Assembly: GCF_029962835.1 (NCBI RefSeq)
Contig: NC_080587.1
Span: 58,371,528-58,435,527 of the forward strand
Length of the DNA stretch: 64,000 bases
Direction of reading: 5' to 3'
From: Magnolia sinica
Lineage: Eukaryota; Streptophyta; Magnoliopsida; Magnoliales; Magnoliaceae
Position numbers and translations under genes: made by a program. The first letter of the stretch is position 1, and every line of letters begins with the position of its first letter. The notes beneath the pieces were generated by a model. The model worked only from the letters and a program-made list of their open reading frames with translations, made no database searches and was not told the origin of the DNA. Positions 10,764 through 22,362 of this stretch are shown piece after piece.

Positions 10764-11925
10764 ATGTCGTTAAAGGGATCCGGGAGGGTCTTTGTGTCCG
10801 GAGCTTTCCAGGGAGATTTTGTCCTAGAGAGCATAGATCTTTGTCCGGGCACCTCCTCAGGTGGGCCATTTTCGGCAATGGCATCTCTGGAGGTGAAAGT
10901 AACATCTGCTCCAACGAGGCCAATTGCTCAACTTGTTGATGGGCCTTCCTTGGTCGTTGGCCCCTTCAGGTCGAGGCTATAGGAAATGGACATAGCCTTG
11001 ATTAGGTTAGAGTTCCACATTCCCAATTTCGTGGTACTCTGAGCTCCAGAAGTTGGGGAAGATCTGGGTCATATTCCCATGGGCGAGGTGGCCATATATG
11101 TCATGGCCCTGCAGTGTGATCTGTGGATTCCTCTCCATCCTATCATACGGGCGGTCACCCACCGCCTAAGGATCGCTCTAAGCCAGCAAATTCCCAATGT
11201 CTAGCTGGCCATCTTTGGTACGTTTATTCTGTGGCATCAGTTTAGACATACCAAGCTGTCTACAGACGAGCTTCTATACTTATACAGAGTGAAGGCCAGC
11301 CCAAGCGCTCGGGGCTGGTACTATTTTTTTCCTTAGGCGAACCAGGGCCAAGTCCTCATCACTGACAACTTGTACTCCAATAAGGGATGAAAGGACAAGT
11401 AGTTCTTCGTGTCGGGGAAATGAGAGGCCCTATTGGCTGAGGTGGGCATACAGCGCTACCAGGTCCCCACCACTTTCACTTTCCCAAGTTGAATGTTCTC
11501 GAGCTTTAGTTTTTGTATATTCTTTCTTTATTATTTTTGTAGCCGCATTTGCTGACTTTGGTCGTGCTTCCTTGCAAATCTTCCTCGGAAGTAGCCCAAG
11601 CTCTCTCAATTACATCTTCTTCATGTTAATCTTGCGATGGGGCAGAGCGCGGTTAAAAGGAATTGGAGGAATCTAATCACTCCTCTATCCTTGCATCAAG
11701 ATGGCCTATCCACGGTCGGGCCAACAGGTACATTCTAATTGGTCAGTTTTCTTTAAACTTTTATATTCGAATGTTAGTTTTTTATGCTTGAACTTTATAG
11801 TCTTTTCTTTATAGAAATCCCAGATCAGTCCTACCCATCGAAGAGAATCAAACTCACCTCTACGGCCGAGCTACAGAAGTTGAGGAGGTTGGTTAAGAAA
11901 GTTCTCACCCCTCCTCTAGCTTGTT
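10764..11925 (+). pseudogene. additional Tat-element gene (Transposase_28-like), copy B, truncated
   Basis: The first ATG, at 10764, opens a frame starting MSLKGSGRVFVSGAFQGDF, which runs to a stop near 10981. Further downstream, broken frames match the better conserved second copy (14330-15250), including the block with CGLWIPLHP in the other copy. This resembles the plant 'putative gypsy type transposon' family (Pfam Transposase_28), typical of extra ORFs in Tat elements; its function is unknown. A likely intron is at 11728-11814 (GT...AG, 87 bp, same length as in the other copy). The gene is cut at 11925, where the duplicated LTR segment begins. It lies opposite in strand to gag-pol. Confidence 0.6.
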
Positions 11926-13654
11926 GTATCGTGGATGGCCAAATGGGACACCGAAAATATTTGTTCTAGCATACGGGCGCCATATATGTCCGTTGGTGAA
12001 AATCCCTAAACCTCCGTGGCCAGGAGACGCCCCAACATCAAGACCGAGTGGATACATGAGCGTCCGAGTGCCGAATACTAGGAGGCCGCGTCTCCCACTG
12101 TGTCGTGGTCGGTTGGGAAGGGGTGTGGCCTTACCCGCCCGAGGGTAGGGGGCAATACTAGGCTGAGTTTGACCAGCTCGTGAATGGGTTTGCTATCAAC
12201 ATGCCGGATAAGTATTGGCAGACTATTGGTCAGGCGGATAGTGAGGTTTCTTACGCTCACTTAGACTGTGCGGTTGGGAGAGCGGCAGTGCCATTTGGAG
12301 TGTACTAAACCCCGGTGATGATCCCAGAGATGAACCGTACTGATATGTGGATTTAGTGAGCAGGAGTTGCATACTCATTCATGCATTCATTCATTCACTA
12401 TCTACTCGGGTTGGTGGTATGCAACTAGTTGTTACGTGTGCCTTCGCAATGGCCAGGATTTCGGTTGAGGCGCGCGACTAGCCTGAGATCAGGAGTTTAC
12501 CACATTGAGTCTGACTATCCAAATTTAGGTATGGGACTGGTTTGGATAGAAGTCCCTTGTGATAGACCCCATAGCCTACGATACTACGTACTACCATCCC
12601 GACTTCACACTCCAGCATGGTCATTCCATTCGCACCGCATATTGCATTACATCCGTGGCATACGACATCTTGGGTTACTGTGCTTCTGCATTTATATGGT
12701 CTAGATATGGCTAACATATTTGTGAACACATAAGGAATTATATACCCCATTGCATTCTCGGCATTTGATATTTGGCTCTTTATGACTCCTCGTTTGCATA
12801 GTTGTTATTGCGTATTCTGATATTAATTGGCTCATGGACTTATTCGTATTTCCGCTTACTCTGTTTTCGTATGATCTATGATCTTGTGAGTATTTCTGCT
12901 TACTCAGATAATTCATGATCTTGCTAGTATCTTTGCTTATTCCGATATTGTACGATTTATGGATTATCAGTACTTCTAGTTTGTATGATAATGGCATTGT
13001 ATTGAATACTTGACACTTATCTTGTGCACACACTTACACTACCCTCTAAGCTTTCTATAAGCTTATGCACGATAGATGCGTGTAGGTGTTTTTAGGTTGC
13101 AGCAACGTTGAGCTTGGAGCGTGCAGTTGTATTATGGAGCTTTGATTTCGATATATGTATTTTCCCTTTCAGCATTGTACTCAAATGATTTCATTAGTGG
13201 ATATGTGATGATGATGTTGCCTTTGTGAATTGGGTAAACTTGTGGTTATGCTTCTTATAAGGCAAATTGATGTTGAAAATCTTCCTTGTAGTATCCTAGG
13301 ATCGGAACCTGGCATAAGGGCGCGAGGAGCCGAGAATGGGGTACTACGGAGGCTGTCGGCACCGGATTCGATGATCAGGATTCCTATGAATCCAATTTTA
13401 GGTTTGCGGCGTGACAGGTTGCATGCACTAGAATCGAGGAAGATACAGTGATGATAACGACGAATCATACGATAAGGCATGGGTTGTGTGGCACCTCTTC
13501 ATCTCCAGATGAATGGTAGGAGGACATCTATCTCTGCCTCGATAGTGGGGCCTGCCCACGAATCCTTGGTCACCACATGGACAGAGGCGTGCGTCAAGGC
13601 ATCTTTTCGGATTGCAGCATTCAATGCACACATTAATGCTACAGCCAAAATCAT

Positions 13655-13662
13655 TATAAATA
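13655..13662 (+). promoter_or_regulatory. TATA box upstream of the antisense additional gene (copy 2)
   Basis: Duplicate of the TATAAATA at 9463-9470, with the same GGGGAGGGGG and C/T-rich downstream context. It lies about 300 bp upstream of the second gene copy and reads towards it. Confidence 0.45.
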
Positions 13663-13778
13663 GGGGAGGGGGTGCCCTTACCCCCCTTATTTGCTTCACT
13701 TCGTAACATCCCCCTGCTGTTTCCTTCTCTTCTTCCTAGTCGGGTCCAGTCATAGGGGAATTTTCAGTGAGTTAGGAC

Positions 13779-13779
<1 letters not shown>

Positions 13780-13870
<91 letters not shown>

Positions 13871-13872
13871 TG
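13780..13872. repeat. (TA)n plus (TATG)n microsatellite
   Basis: About 32 TA units then about seven TATG units. It is the duplicated counterpart of 9585-9678. Confidence 0.95.
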
Positions 13873-13917
13873 TTTAAACTTAAAATGTAATGCATCATGC
13901 ATGTCTAGCTCACTCAA

Positions 13918-14256
13918 GTAACATCTGCTCCAACAAGGCCAGTTGCTTGGATCCCGGAGGGTCTCTGTGTCCAGAGCTTTCCAGGGAGATTTTGTCCCAG
14001 AGAGCATAGATCTTCATCTGGGCATCTCCTCAGGTGGGCCATTTTCAACAATGGCATCTTTGGAGGTGAAAGTAACATCTGCTCCAACAAGGCCAGTTGC
14101 TTGGATCCCGGAGGGTCTCTGTGTCCGGAGCTTTCCAGGGAGATTTTGTCCCAGAGAGCATAGATCTTCATCCGGGCATCTCCTCAGGTGGGCCATTTTC
14201 AACAATGGCATCTTTGGAGGTGAAAGTAACATCTGCTCCAACAAGGCCAGTTGCTT
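13918..14256 (+). repeat. 155-bp tandem repeat at the start of gene copy B'
   Basis: Two complete units (13918-14073 and 14074-14227) and a partial third (14228-14256), each beginning AACATCTGCTCCAACAAGGC. Copy B has only one equivalent segment. A 154- or 156-bp step is not a multiple of three, so repeated units change frame. Confidence 0.9.
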
Positions 14257-16330
14257 AACTTGTTGATGGGCCTTCCTTGGTCGTTGGCCCCTTCAGGTCG
14301 AGGCTATAGGAAATGGACATAGCCTTGATCAGGTTAGAGTTCCACATTCCCAATTTCGTGGTACTCTGAGTTCTAGAAGTTGGGGAAGATCCGGGTCATA
14401 CTCCCATGGGTGAGGTGTCCATATATGCCATGGCCCTGCAGTGTGGTCTGTGGATTCCTCTCCATCCTATCATACGGGAGGTCACCCACCGCCTAAGGAT
14501 CGCTCTAGGCCAGCAAATTCCCAATGTATGGCTGGCCATCTTTGGTACGTTTATTCTGTGGCATCAGTTCAAGCATACTAAGCTGTTTGCAGACGAGCTT
14601 CTGTACTTATACAAAGTGAAGTCCAGCCCAAGCGCTTGGGGCTGGTACTATTTTTTTTCTTGGGCAAACCAGGGCCAAGCCCTCATCACCGACAACTTGT
14701 ACTCCAATAAGGGATGAAAGGACAAGTGGTTCTTCGTGTTGGGGAAATGAGAGGCCCTATTGGCTGAGGTGGGCATACTGCGCTCCTAGGTCCCCACCAC
14801 TTTCACTTTCCCAGGTCAAAAGTTGTCGAGCTATAGTTTTTGTATATTCTTTCTTTATTATTTTTGTAGCCTCATTTACTGACTTTGGTCATGCTTCCTT
14901 GCAAATCTTCCTCGGAAGTAGTCCAAGCTCTCTCAATTGCATCTTCTTCATGTTAATCTTGCGGTGGGGCGGAGCGCGGTTAAAAGGAATTGGAGGAATC
15001 TAATCACTCCTCTATCCTTGCATCAAGATGGCCTATCCACAGTCGGGCCAACAAGTACGTTGTAATTGGTCAGTTTTCTTTTAACTTTTGCATTCGAATG
15101 TTAGTTTTTTATGCTTAACCATTGTAGTCTTTTCTTTATAGAAATTCCAGATCAGTCCTACCCATCAAAGAGAATCAAACTCCCCTCTACGGCCGAGCTG
15201 CAGAAGTCGAGGAGGTTAGTTAAGAAAGTTCTCACCCCTCCTCTAGCTTGTTGAGTAGAGTCCTCTAGGGCCACAGAGGACATACCTGAGCCCGCCTCTA
15301 AGGGACTTATCATTGAGAGGTCGAGGCGGCTACGAGCAAAGCAGCTCAGGGGGCTCCTTTGAATGTACCAGTAAGGGAGGTCTTCCCTCCGGAACTAGCG
15401 ACAAGGGAAGTCATCGACTTGGAATCATCCTCTACTTGGTACAAGGACTGCCAAGTCGAGGGCGTTGCAGCTGTCGGCAACCCGCATGTGGAGATGGAGG
15501 GTACCTTGGGACGTCAGACTCCCGAGGCGGCGATGAGCTGGTCATGCTCCCCCATACCTCTTAGCCGACATATGGTAGTTCTTACTTAGTGGAGCAATCA
15601 CAATGTGGTTGAGGAAGAGGTCTCGGCGTGTTGTCTCTGCATCCCGAGGACTTCATGGGAGTGTTAGCAACCACCTTTATTAAGGTAAGAGTACTGAACT
15701 CTCCTTTCTTGTCACTCAAACTTGTTATATTTTGTAGATGACTAATGCGTTTATGTTTTTTCTTCTTAAGGAGCTACTAAGGCAATTGCAGCCTGCGGAT
15801 CCTTCCATGAGATGAGGACCCGCTTTGAGGCTATGGGGCCTGAACTTCGTGCTAAGGTTGCGGATCTTGAGCCCTCTGCCGGTTTTAGGGTTGTGGTTGT
15901 TGCTAAAGCCGAGTCTCTACAGGAGGCTTTAAGAGTTTCCGAGGAAGAGCACGCGACCTTAGGATCTCTACTGGCTGAGGTTCAGCCGGGAGAGGGACGA
16001 GCTGTGGGCTGAGAAAGAGGAAATAAAGTCGCGCCGCTCTGTCCCCAAGGCCAAGCTAGTAGAAGTGAAGGCCAAATTGGTGGGGCAGAGGCCAAGCTGG
16101 TAAAGGTCGAGGCCTCTGTCCATGCAGCGCAAACGATGGTAGTGGAGGCATATAAGGCCTCCCAAGAGCGGACTGATGAGCTAGAAAAATACTTCAGCCT
16201 TAGCTATGAGCAATGTCAGGAGCATGTTCGAGAGAAATACCCGGAACTCGACCTAAGCTGCTTGACCAATGAGACTCCTAAAGATCCAACCCCTACTGAA
16301 GCCGGAGCAAAGCAGCTCTCCGAAGAATAG
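13943..16330 (+). pseudogene. additional Tat-element gene (Transposase_28-like), copy B'
   Basis: The clearest domain is at 14406-14717, with MALQCGLWIPLHP, IPNVWLAIFGTF and SAWGWYYFF, which fit the Transposase_28 family pattern (hydrophobic helix, LHP, then W-rich GWYYF). An in-frame stop follows at about 14716. Further pieces are 15359-15589 and an alanine/glutamate-rich, probably coiled-coil segment at 15812-16012. The end at 16136-16330 carries YEQCQEHVREKYPELDLSCL, like the C termini of such proteins. Likely introns are 15055-15141 and 15685-15770 (donor AAG|GTAAGA), possibly also 14815-14869. The native N terminus is replaced by the 155-bp repeats. Role in the element is unknown; I infer an accessory protein made from its own antisense transcript. 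Confidence 0.65.
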
Positions 16331-16850
16331 GCTGGACCTCATTTCCCTCCAGCACTTGTAAATTTTTTTTTATTTTTTTTATAATACCCCTCCTCTTTCT
16401 TATAATGAAAAGGCATCTTCTTTTTACAATGGTTTGTCATGAATGTTGTGAATGTGTGTAGTTTTCTCAAGTTAGTAGAATCAGTAAGTCGAACTAAGTA
16501 GAACTAGTTGGTCGAGCAATGTAGGACCAATAGACTAATTATGTAGTGGTGTAAGTACGGTGGAACCTATAGGCCGATCATGTAGTAGTAGGCTGATTAC
16601 TCGAAGGAAGGACATTCTTCCCCTCAACCGAGGGAAGTTCCAGTGGTCAGTCATGTTACTAGGATAGTCGGAACAATAATGTTAAAAGAAATTTCTTTCC
16701 CCGGCTAGGAGAAGTTCTTTTATTATAGAATTCATAAAATAGTAGAGAGAAAATAGTAGTAGTATCAGGAGCACCTTTTTCCCTTTGAAAAGGGAGGTCT
16801 CTCTTGGTTGGTCGAGCTATCATCGAGTGGATCAAACATGGTTAACATGC
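16331..16850 (+). other. 3' region of the additional gene and convergent spacer
   Basis: After the stop at about 16328 comes a T-rich stretch with ATAATGAAAAGG (near 16402-16412), a possible plant polyadenylation signal. It is followed by about 400 bp without coding content up to the end of the oppositely oriented integrase. It would be the 3' UTR of the antisense gene and the pol-to-gene spacer of the Tat element. Confidence 0.4.
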
Positions 16851-17954
16851 TGTAGAACTTCTTAAATCCTTTCTTAGGAATAATAGATCTTCAGATGCTC
16901 GACGTTCCACAAATGAGACAAGGGCTACCCATCCATCTCCTCAATTCAATATGCGCCTGGTCACATCGTGCCTGTTACCCTATAAGGTCCTTCCCGGCTC
17001 GGCCCCAATGTCCCCGAGCTAGGCTCTTTGGTGCTCTGGAAGGTTTCGTGAAGGACCAAGTCCCCTACTCGGAATCGGCGTACTTTGACTCTCAAGTTGT
17101 AAAACTAAGCAGTCCTCTGTTGATAAGGGCCAATCTTCAACTGTGCTCTCCCTCTTTCTTCCTCGAGGAGATCCAGGCTCAGATCCATCTGCTCGTTATT
17201 TTGAATTTCGTCAAACGATTTGATACGCACGGTTGGAATACCAACTTCGAATGGTACCACGACTTCTGCACCAAAGGTTAGGGACAACGAAATCTTTCCA
17301 GTTGAAGTTTAAGTACTTGTTCGGTACGCCCAGAGGACATGTGACAATTCCTTAACCCAAACACCCTTAGACTTTTCAAGTTTGGTCTTCAGATAATTTT
17401 TATGAACTTATTGACGGCTTCTAGTTGCCCATTGGCTTAGGGATGCCGAGGTGATGGGAAAGCATTACGGATACCAAGTCTTTTGCAGAGTCCTCGAAAA
17501 CACGCCTTGTTGAACTGTTTGGCATTATCGGTAATGACTGTGTGGGGGGATGTCGCATCTGCAGATGATGTTCTTACAGACAAAGTCGGTGATATTTTAC
17601 TCGATTATTTTGGCCAACGGCTCAGCTTCAGCCCACTTGGTAAAGTAATCGACAGCTACAACAACAAACCTGGTTTGACCTTTGCCCATAGGTAAGGGTT
17701 TTATGATATCAATACCCCACTAGGCAAATGGCCAAGGGGCAATCATCAGGTTCAGCTGCTCGGATGGCTTTCAAGGTATTACGGTGAATCGTTAGAACTT
17801 ATCACATTTTCTTGAACACTGCTTGGCATCCTTATGGATGGTTGACCAATATTACCCATGTTGAATCACTTTGTGGGCCAGTGCTCTTCCACCCGAGTGG
17901 TACCACAAATGCCTTCGTGGATCTCCCTCATAATATATTCGGCCTCGTTGGGTC
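16850..17954 (-). pseudogene. integrase of the Tat element, main part
   Basis: Read on the minus strand from 17954: EAEYIMREIHEGICG, GGRALAHKVIQHG, IHKDAKQC..KC (zinc-binding HHCC), then the catalytic core with VDYFTKWAEAEPLAKI (17611-17660), VITDNAKQFN (17512-17541) and NGQLEAVNK (17401-17434), giving the D, D and E residues. The C-terminal part has SLTFGAEVVVPFEVGIPT (17287-17220) and a Q/R-rich tail. Several stops and frameshifts break it. The protein would insert element cDNA into the chromosome. The gene is split at 17955/25802 by the Athila-related insertion. Confidence 0.8.
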
Positions 17955-17959
17955 GAGGG

Positions 17960-19290
17960 TGTTGAGGGTCAAATATTGCATATTATCCCTCATTTATATC
18001 TTGGTGTTATGAACATGAAAATGCTTACTGTTCTATTTTATTCATGTTCGTGTTGTAAGGTGAATTTAAGAACTTGGATTGAAAAGAGTGTTAAAAGCAT
18101 GGATTTGATGTTCAAGAATCACCAAGGCAAGGGATGGATCTTAGGAGACCAAGATTAAAGAATTCACATGCCAAAGATCTAAGAAAACCAAGTGAGAAAT
18201 GAAGAGAATCAAAGATTTGAAGTGAAGAAAAGAAATCCTAAAATCGTCCTTAAAAAAGCATATTTTAAAACTCTGGGTCATTATATATAATCGCGCAGAG
18301 TGAAGTCTATTTTGAAAATTTGCGCAGAGTGCAGTCTATTTTAGAAAACTGCTTAAATTTGAGGTGGTTTATAGAGTTTTCCAACTAGGTGCAAAAGTTA
18401 GAGTTTCACAACTATAAATAGGACTTCCTAGGATATTCTTAGGCATCTTTTACGGTTTAAGGAGTAGAGCAAAAGGGTGGAGAAGTAGTCGCCAAGAGTT
18501 TTTCTTCTTCTTCCTTAGTTGTTTTCATATTTCTTTAAGAGAGTTTGATCCAATCATGTGTATGGTTGGCTAAACCTCTTAGCTAGGGCTAAGAGGTGAA
18601 GCTTGCAGTATGATGGGATGTTTCTGTTGCTTTGATTCATGTTTATGTTAAACTCTATGGATTCTAATTTGATATTTAAGGAATACTTTTAGTTTTTAAT
18701 GGTTTATTGTGACTCAAATTACAGTAAATCTGTAATAGCTTTCAGTATCTTCTTTTCCTAATTTGAGATTGTGACCTTACTAAGACTTGTTGTTCACCAT
18801 TGTCCCTTGGGCATGGTAGGGTGATGAAATCCTTCCTAATCTTTCCAATCCTCCTTTTTTGAGATTATGGGATTGGTAAATCTTGTTGTTTGTCATTGTT
18901 TCCTAGGCATGGTTTGGTGATAGAATCCCTGCCAATTATCATACTTCTTCTTCATTCAGAATTAGGTCAATGAAAGTTCAGATTTAGTTTTATTGATATA
19001 TTTTTCAATTGGATAGGATAAGACTCCAATTCTAATTGTGTTACTTGAATCAAGCAAGAGGCATCCCTGATCACTACAAGCGGATCCTTGACACCCTAGT
19101 TCCCACCATTAAATTCTTAGTTTTAATTACTGAATTTGCAATTACTCTCTCAAATACTTCAGAATTAGTTTCATCTTCTAGTTCTACTTCTAGTTAATTT
19201 CAGAAACGTACAAGTTTCAGTCCCTATAAATTCGACCTCTGTCTTACGGAGATTATTACTACATCACGACCCTATACTTGGGGTTGTGGA
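17960..19290 (+). repeat. 5' LTR of the gag-only Athila-related element
   Basis: Matches 24473-25801. It holds a two-copy 33-bp type repeat containing GCAGAGTG.AGTCTATTTT (18292-18356), a TATAAATA box at 18413-18420 and an approximately 100-bp tandem duplication containing CATTGTC and GGCATGGT at 18770-18950. The promoter would drive gag on the plus strand. Confidence 0.88.
18413..18420 (+). promoter_or_regulatory. LTR TATA box
   Basis: ACTATAAATAGG in the 5' LTR; the matching box in the 3' LTR is at 24916-24923. It sits shortly after the GCAGAGTG repeats, so those are candidate U3 enhancer copies. Confidence 0.7.
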
Positions 19291-19296
19291 AAAGTT

Positions 19297-19316
19297 TTTA
19301 GCACCGTTGTCGGGGA
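19297..19316 (+). other. primer-binding site
   Basis: TTTTAGCACCGTTGTCGGGG directly after the 5' LTR corresponds to the TGGCGCCGTTGCCGGGGA-type site found in Athila elements, with two apparent changes (GGCGCC to AGCACC, TTGCC to TTGTC). Confidence 0.75.
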
Positions 19317-19369
19317 TTAACAGTTGCGTTTTCTGGATTTGATTAGTTTTAGAATTAGGTCAAGATTAA

Positions 19370-20060
19370 GATTTTTCTACTTTCTATTTTTAGGTTAGGG
19401 TTTTTTTTTAGAATTATTTTAAAAACTAACTTAGCTTTCTATTTCTAGGTTTAGAAACTTTCCTTTTTTGTTTTTAGAAACTAATTTAGTTTCTAATTCT
19501 ATGATAGAAACTTTCCTAATTTGTTTTTAGAAACTAATTTTTTGTTTTTTAAAAACTTTCCTAATTCATTTTTAGAAACTAATTTCTTTTCTTTTTTCTG
19601 TTTTTAGAAACTAACTTACTTTCTATTTTTAGAAACTTTCATTTTTCTTTTTTTAGAAACTAGGTTGCTTTCTTAATTCTTTTTTAGAAACTAATTCACT
19701 TTCCTTTTTATTTTGCAGGATCCCAAAATGGAAACTTCTAATTTGGTTACTTCTTTCTAATTCTCTTTCTTTCTATTTTTAGATTTAGAAACTTTCCTAA
19801 TTTATTTTTAGAAACTAACTTTTCTTTCTATTTCTAGATGTGGAAACTTTCTTAATTTTTTTTTAGAAACTAACTTTTCTTTATATTTCTAGATTTAGAA
19901 ACTTTCCTAATTTGTTTTTAGAAACTAACTTTTCTTTATATTTCTAGATTTAGAAACTTTCCTAATTTGTTTTTATGACTAAATTTTTATTTTGTTTTCA
20001 GGTTAGGGTTTTATCTGATTTATTTTTAGAAACTAACTGAGTTTTCTGTTTTGTAGGATC
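19370..20060 (+). repeat. T-rich leader repeat between PBS and gag
   Basis: About twenty degenerate copies of TTTTTAGAAACTAACTTTCT / TAGAAACTTTCCTAATTTG in direct tandem arrangement. The Athila element at 31011-42545 carries the same kind of repeat, on its own strand, at the same place (39800-40340), so it belongs to the leader of this family rather than being random low complexity. Confidence 0.8.
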
Positions 20061-20179
20061 TTAACATAGAAATCTCCAATCCGGCAACCTCTTTCTAATT
20101 TCCTCTCTATTTTTTATTGCTTTAGTTTTCTTTCTTCCTAAGTTAGGTTAGATTATAAACTGAGGGTTGTGAGTGTTTC

Positions 20180-21356
20180 ATGCCCGAGTGGGTCTGTGAT
20201 AACACTAACATCTCTTGAGTGAATGAAGACTAATTGAAAGATTGCCAATCCATCACAGTATTAGACATCCCTTGAGATCCTTTAAGTCAGTAGAAGTTAT
20301 GATTGCAAATCTACCTCAACTTCGAGTTGGGGAAGCTTGGGATGAGAAGGAGGTGCGTCATGCACTCCCGCCTCGCACTCTACGAGATTATTTACAACCG
20401 GTGGGGGTGATCACACCATCCTACATTATTTTTCCAGAGAATGCAAGACATATGAATATCAAGCCAAGAGTGATCCAACTCCTTCCAAAATTCCATGGAC
20501 TTGAATCTGAAATCCATATCGACACTTGAAAGAGTTTGATGATATAAGAATCACTCTATACTTTCCTAATGTGTCTGAGGACATGATCAGGCAGCCCTTC
20601 ACCTTAAAAGAAAAGGCTAAGACGTGGTTGCACTCTCTACGTCCACGATCGATTGGTAGATGGAACGACATGACAAGGGAGTTCACTAAAAAAAATTTCT
20701 CATATCATAAAACGAACACCCTCAAAAAGTCAATCATGAACTTCGCCCAAATGGAAGATGAAACATTCTTCCAATGTTGGGAGTGGTTCAAGGATCTCGT
20801 CAATTCATGCCCACAACACGGTTTTGAAACGTGGTGCATCAGAAATTTCTTCTACGATGGACTGACATCTTCCATGCGCCAATTGGTTAAGACAATGTGC
20901 AATGGGGAATTCATGAACAAAGATGTCAATGATGTGTAGGATTATTTAGATAGACTTGCTGAAAACGTATAATCATAGGACATCTCTCCAAAACCCACCA
21001 CTTCTAAGCCTACTCAATTAAAGGAAAGGGGAGGAATGTATGCTTTAAAAGAAGAAGATGACTTGAGTGTAAGGGTGGCCATTCTCATAAAAAGAGTCGA
21101 GGCCATGGAAGTTCAGAAGGATAAGTCTAAGGAAGTAGTTTGCGGTATTTATGCTTGCAACATACATACAACTAAAAATTGTCTAACAATACCTGCTTTC
21201 CAAGAAATTCTGAATGAGCAGTCAAATGTCATAAACAACTACCAAAGACCTTTCAGTGGACCCACCTCAAATATATACAACTCCAACTGGAGGAATGGAC
21301 AAACTGCTTCTCCTCAAGGATTCCCTAACCAATTCCTGAATCAAGGGAACCTTTAA
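20180..21356 (+). pseudogene. Athila-type gag
   Basis: ATG at 20180 opens MPEWVCDNTNI, which corresponds to MPKWARDNT at the start of the gag of the other Athila element. Frames then shift among 20242-20529, 20526-20939 and 21036-21356. Conserved pieces are LPPRTLRDYLQP, FTLKEKAKTWLHSLRPRSIG, ETFFQCWEWFKDLVNSCPQHG and FFYDGLTSSMRQL. The Gag protein would form the particle that packages element RNA. At least two frameshifts and a stop (near 20940) inactivate it. Confidence 0.8.
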
Positions 21357-22330
21357 GAGGATCCGATCTTAAAACACCTTAAAAATCAAGAGCTTTCCAA
21401 TTAGAGTATATTGTAAGTCATTCAAGACCTTTCAAAGGCCATACAAGGGTGTGAGATAAAATTTTTGATTGGGGAGAAAGAAATCTTTCCGGCCTAACCT
21501 CTCCCCAACCCTAAACCGTAATACGAAATTAGTGACTCAAGCTCTTCAAATCAATACATGGAACAATTTAAGTCTATCACCACTCTTAGGAGTGGTAAAA
21601 TAATTGACAAATCTATTCTGCTAAAGACTAAAAATTCTAAGGGCCCGAAAGAAGACACGGATGATAGACCTAGCATTACCCCACATGAGTTAGAATCAGA
21701 ACCTCAAGGTAGGCTGATTGCTCCATTCTCTCAGCGGTTGATTGCACCAAAACCTCTATCAAACTCTCAGGATATTCTAGAGGTGCTTAAACAAGTGAAG
21801 GTCAACATCCCTCTACTGGAAGCCGTTTAACAAATCCCTTCATACGCTAAATTTCTGAAAGATTTATGCACTACCAAGAGATGGCAAACTATTCAACAGA
21901 GAATTTTTCTGACAAAAAAAGTGACCACCATCCTTAAGCAAGATGTGCCACAAAAGTACAAAGACCCCGGTAGCCTAACCATCACTTGTGTAATTGGGAA
22001 CTACCGAATCGAGCATGCACTTCTTGACTTGGGGGCGAGTGTTAATCCGATTCCTTACTCGGTTTACGAACAACTGAGCTTAGGTGAATTAAAACCCACC
22101 CAGACCACATTACAACTTGTCGATCAATCAGTTCGTGTACTGAGAGGGATCATTGAGGATATGTTGGTCCAGGTTGACGAATTCTATTATCCAATAGATT
22201 TTATTGTCATGGATACTCAACCCATCATGGACGTGAGCACTCAGATTCCTGTCATTCTTGGCCGCCCATTCCTTGCTACATTAAATGCAATCATTAATTG
22301 AGGAATGGAGTTATGAGTTTATCTTTCAGA
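21357..22330 (+). pseudogene. gag C terminus and aspartic protease
   Basis: 21558-21830 holds ITTLRSGKIIDKS and PLSNSQDILEVLKQVKVNIP, the linker also seen in the other Athila element. 21921-22301 is the protease: HALLDLGASVNPIPYSVYEQ contains the DLGAS active-site variant normal for Athila, then IIEDMLVQVDEFYYPIDFIV and VILGRPFLATLNAIIN. Stops near 21830 and after 22301 interrupt it. The protease would process the Gag polyprotein. Confidence 0.8.
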
Positions 22331-22362
22331 AATATGACATTGGAGCTTAATATCTTTTTTAT

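Larger units (their letters stand above)
11926..13872 (+). repeat. second copy of the 1.95-kb duplication
   Basis: Copy of 7728-9678. It starts abruptly inside the solo LTR, passes the LTR end (GTGACA at 13411-13416) and the GGTTG target duplication (13417-13421), and continues through the TATA region to the GTAT microsatellite. Because it holds the insertion junction, it arose after the LTR insertion. Its left edge truncates copy B of the additional gene. Confidence 0.9.
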
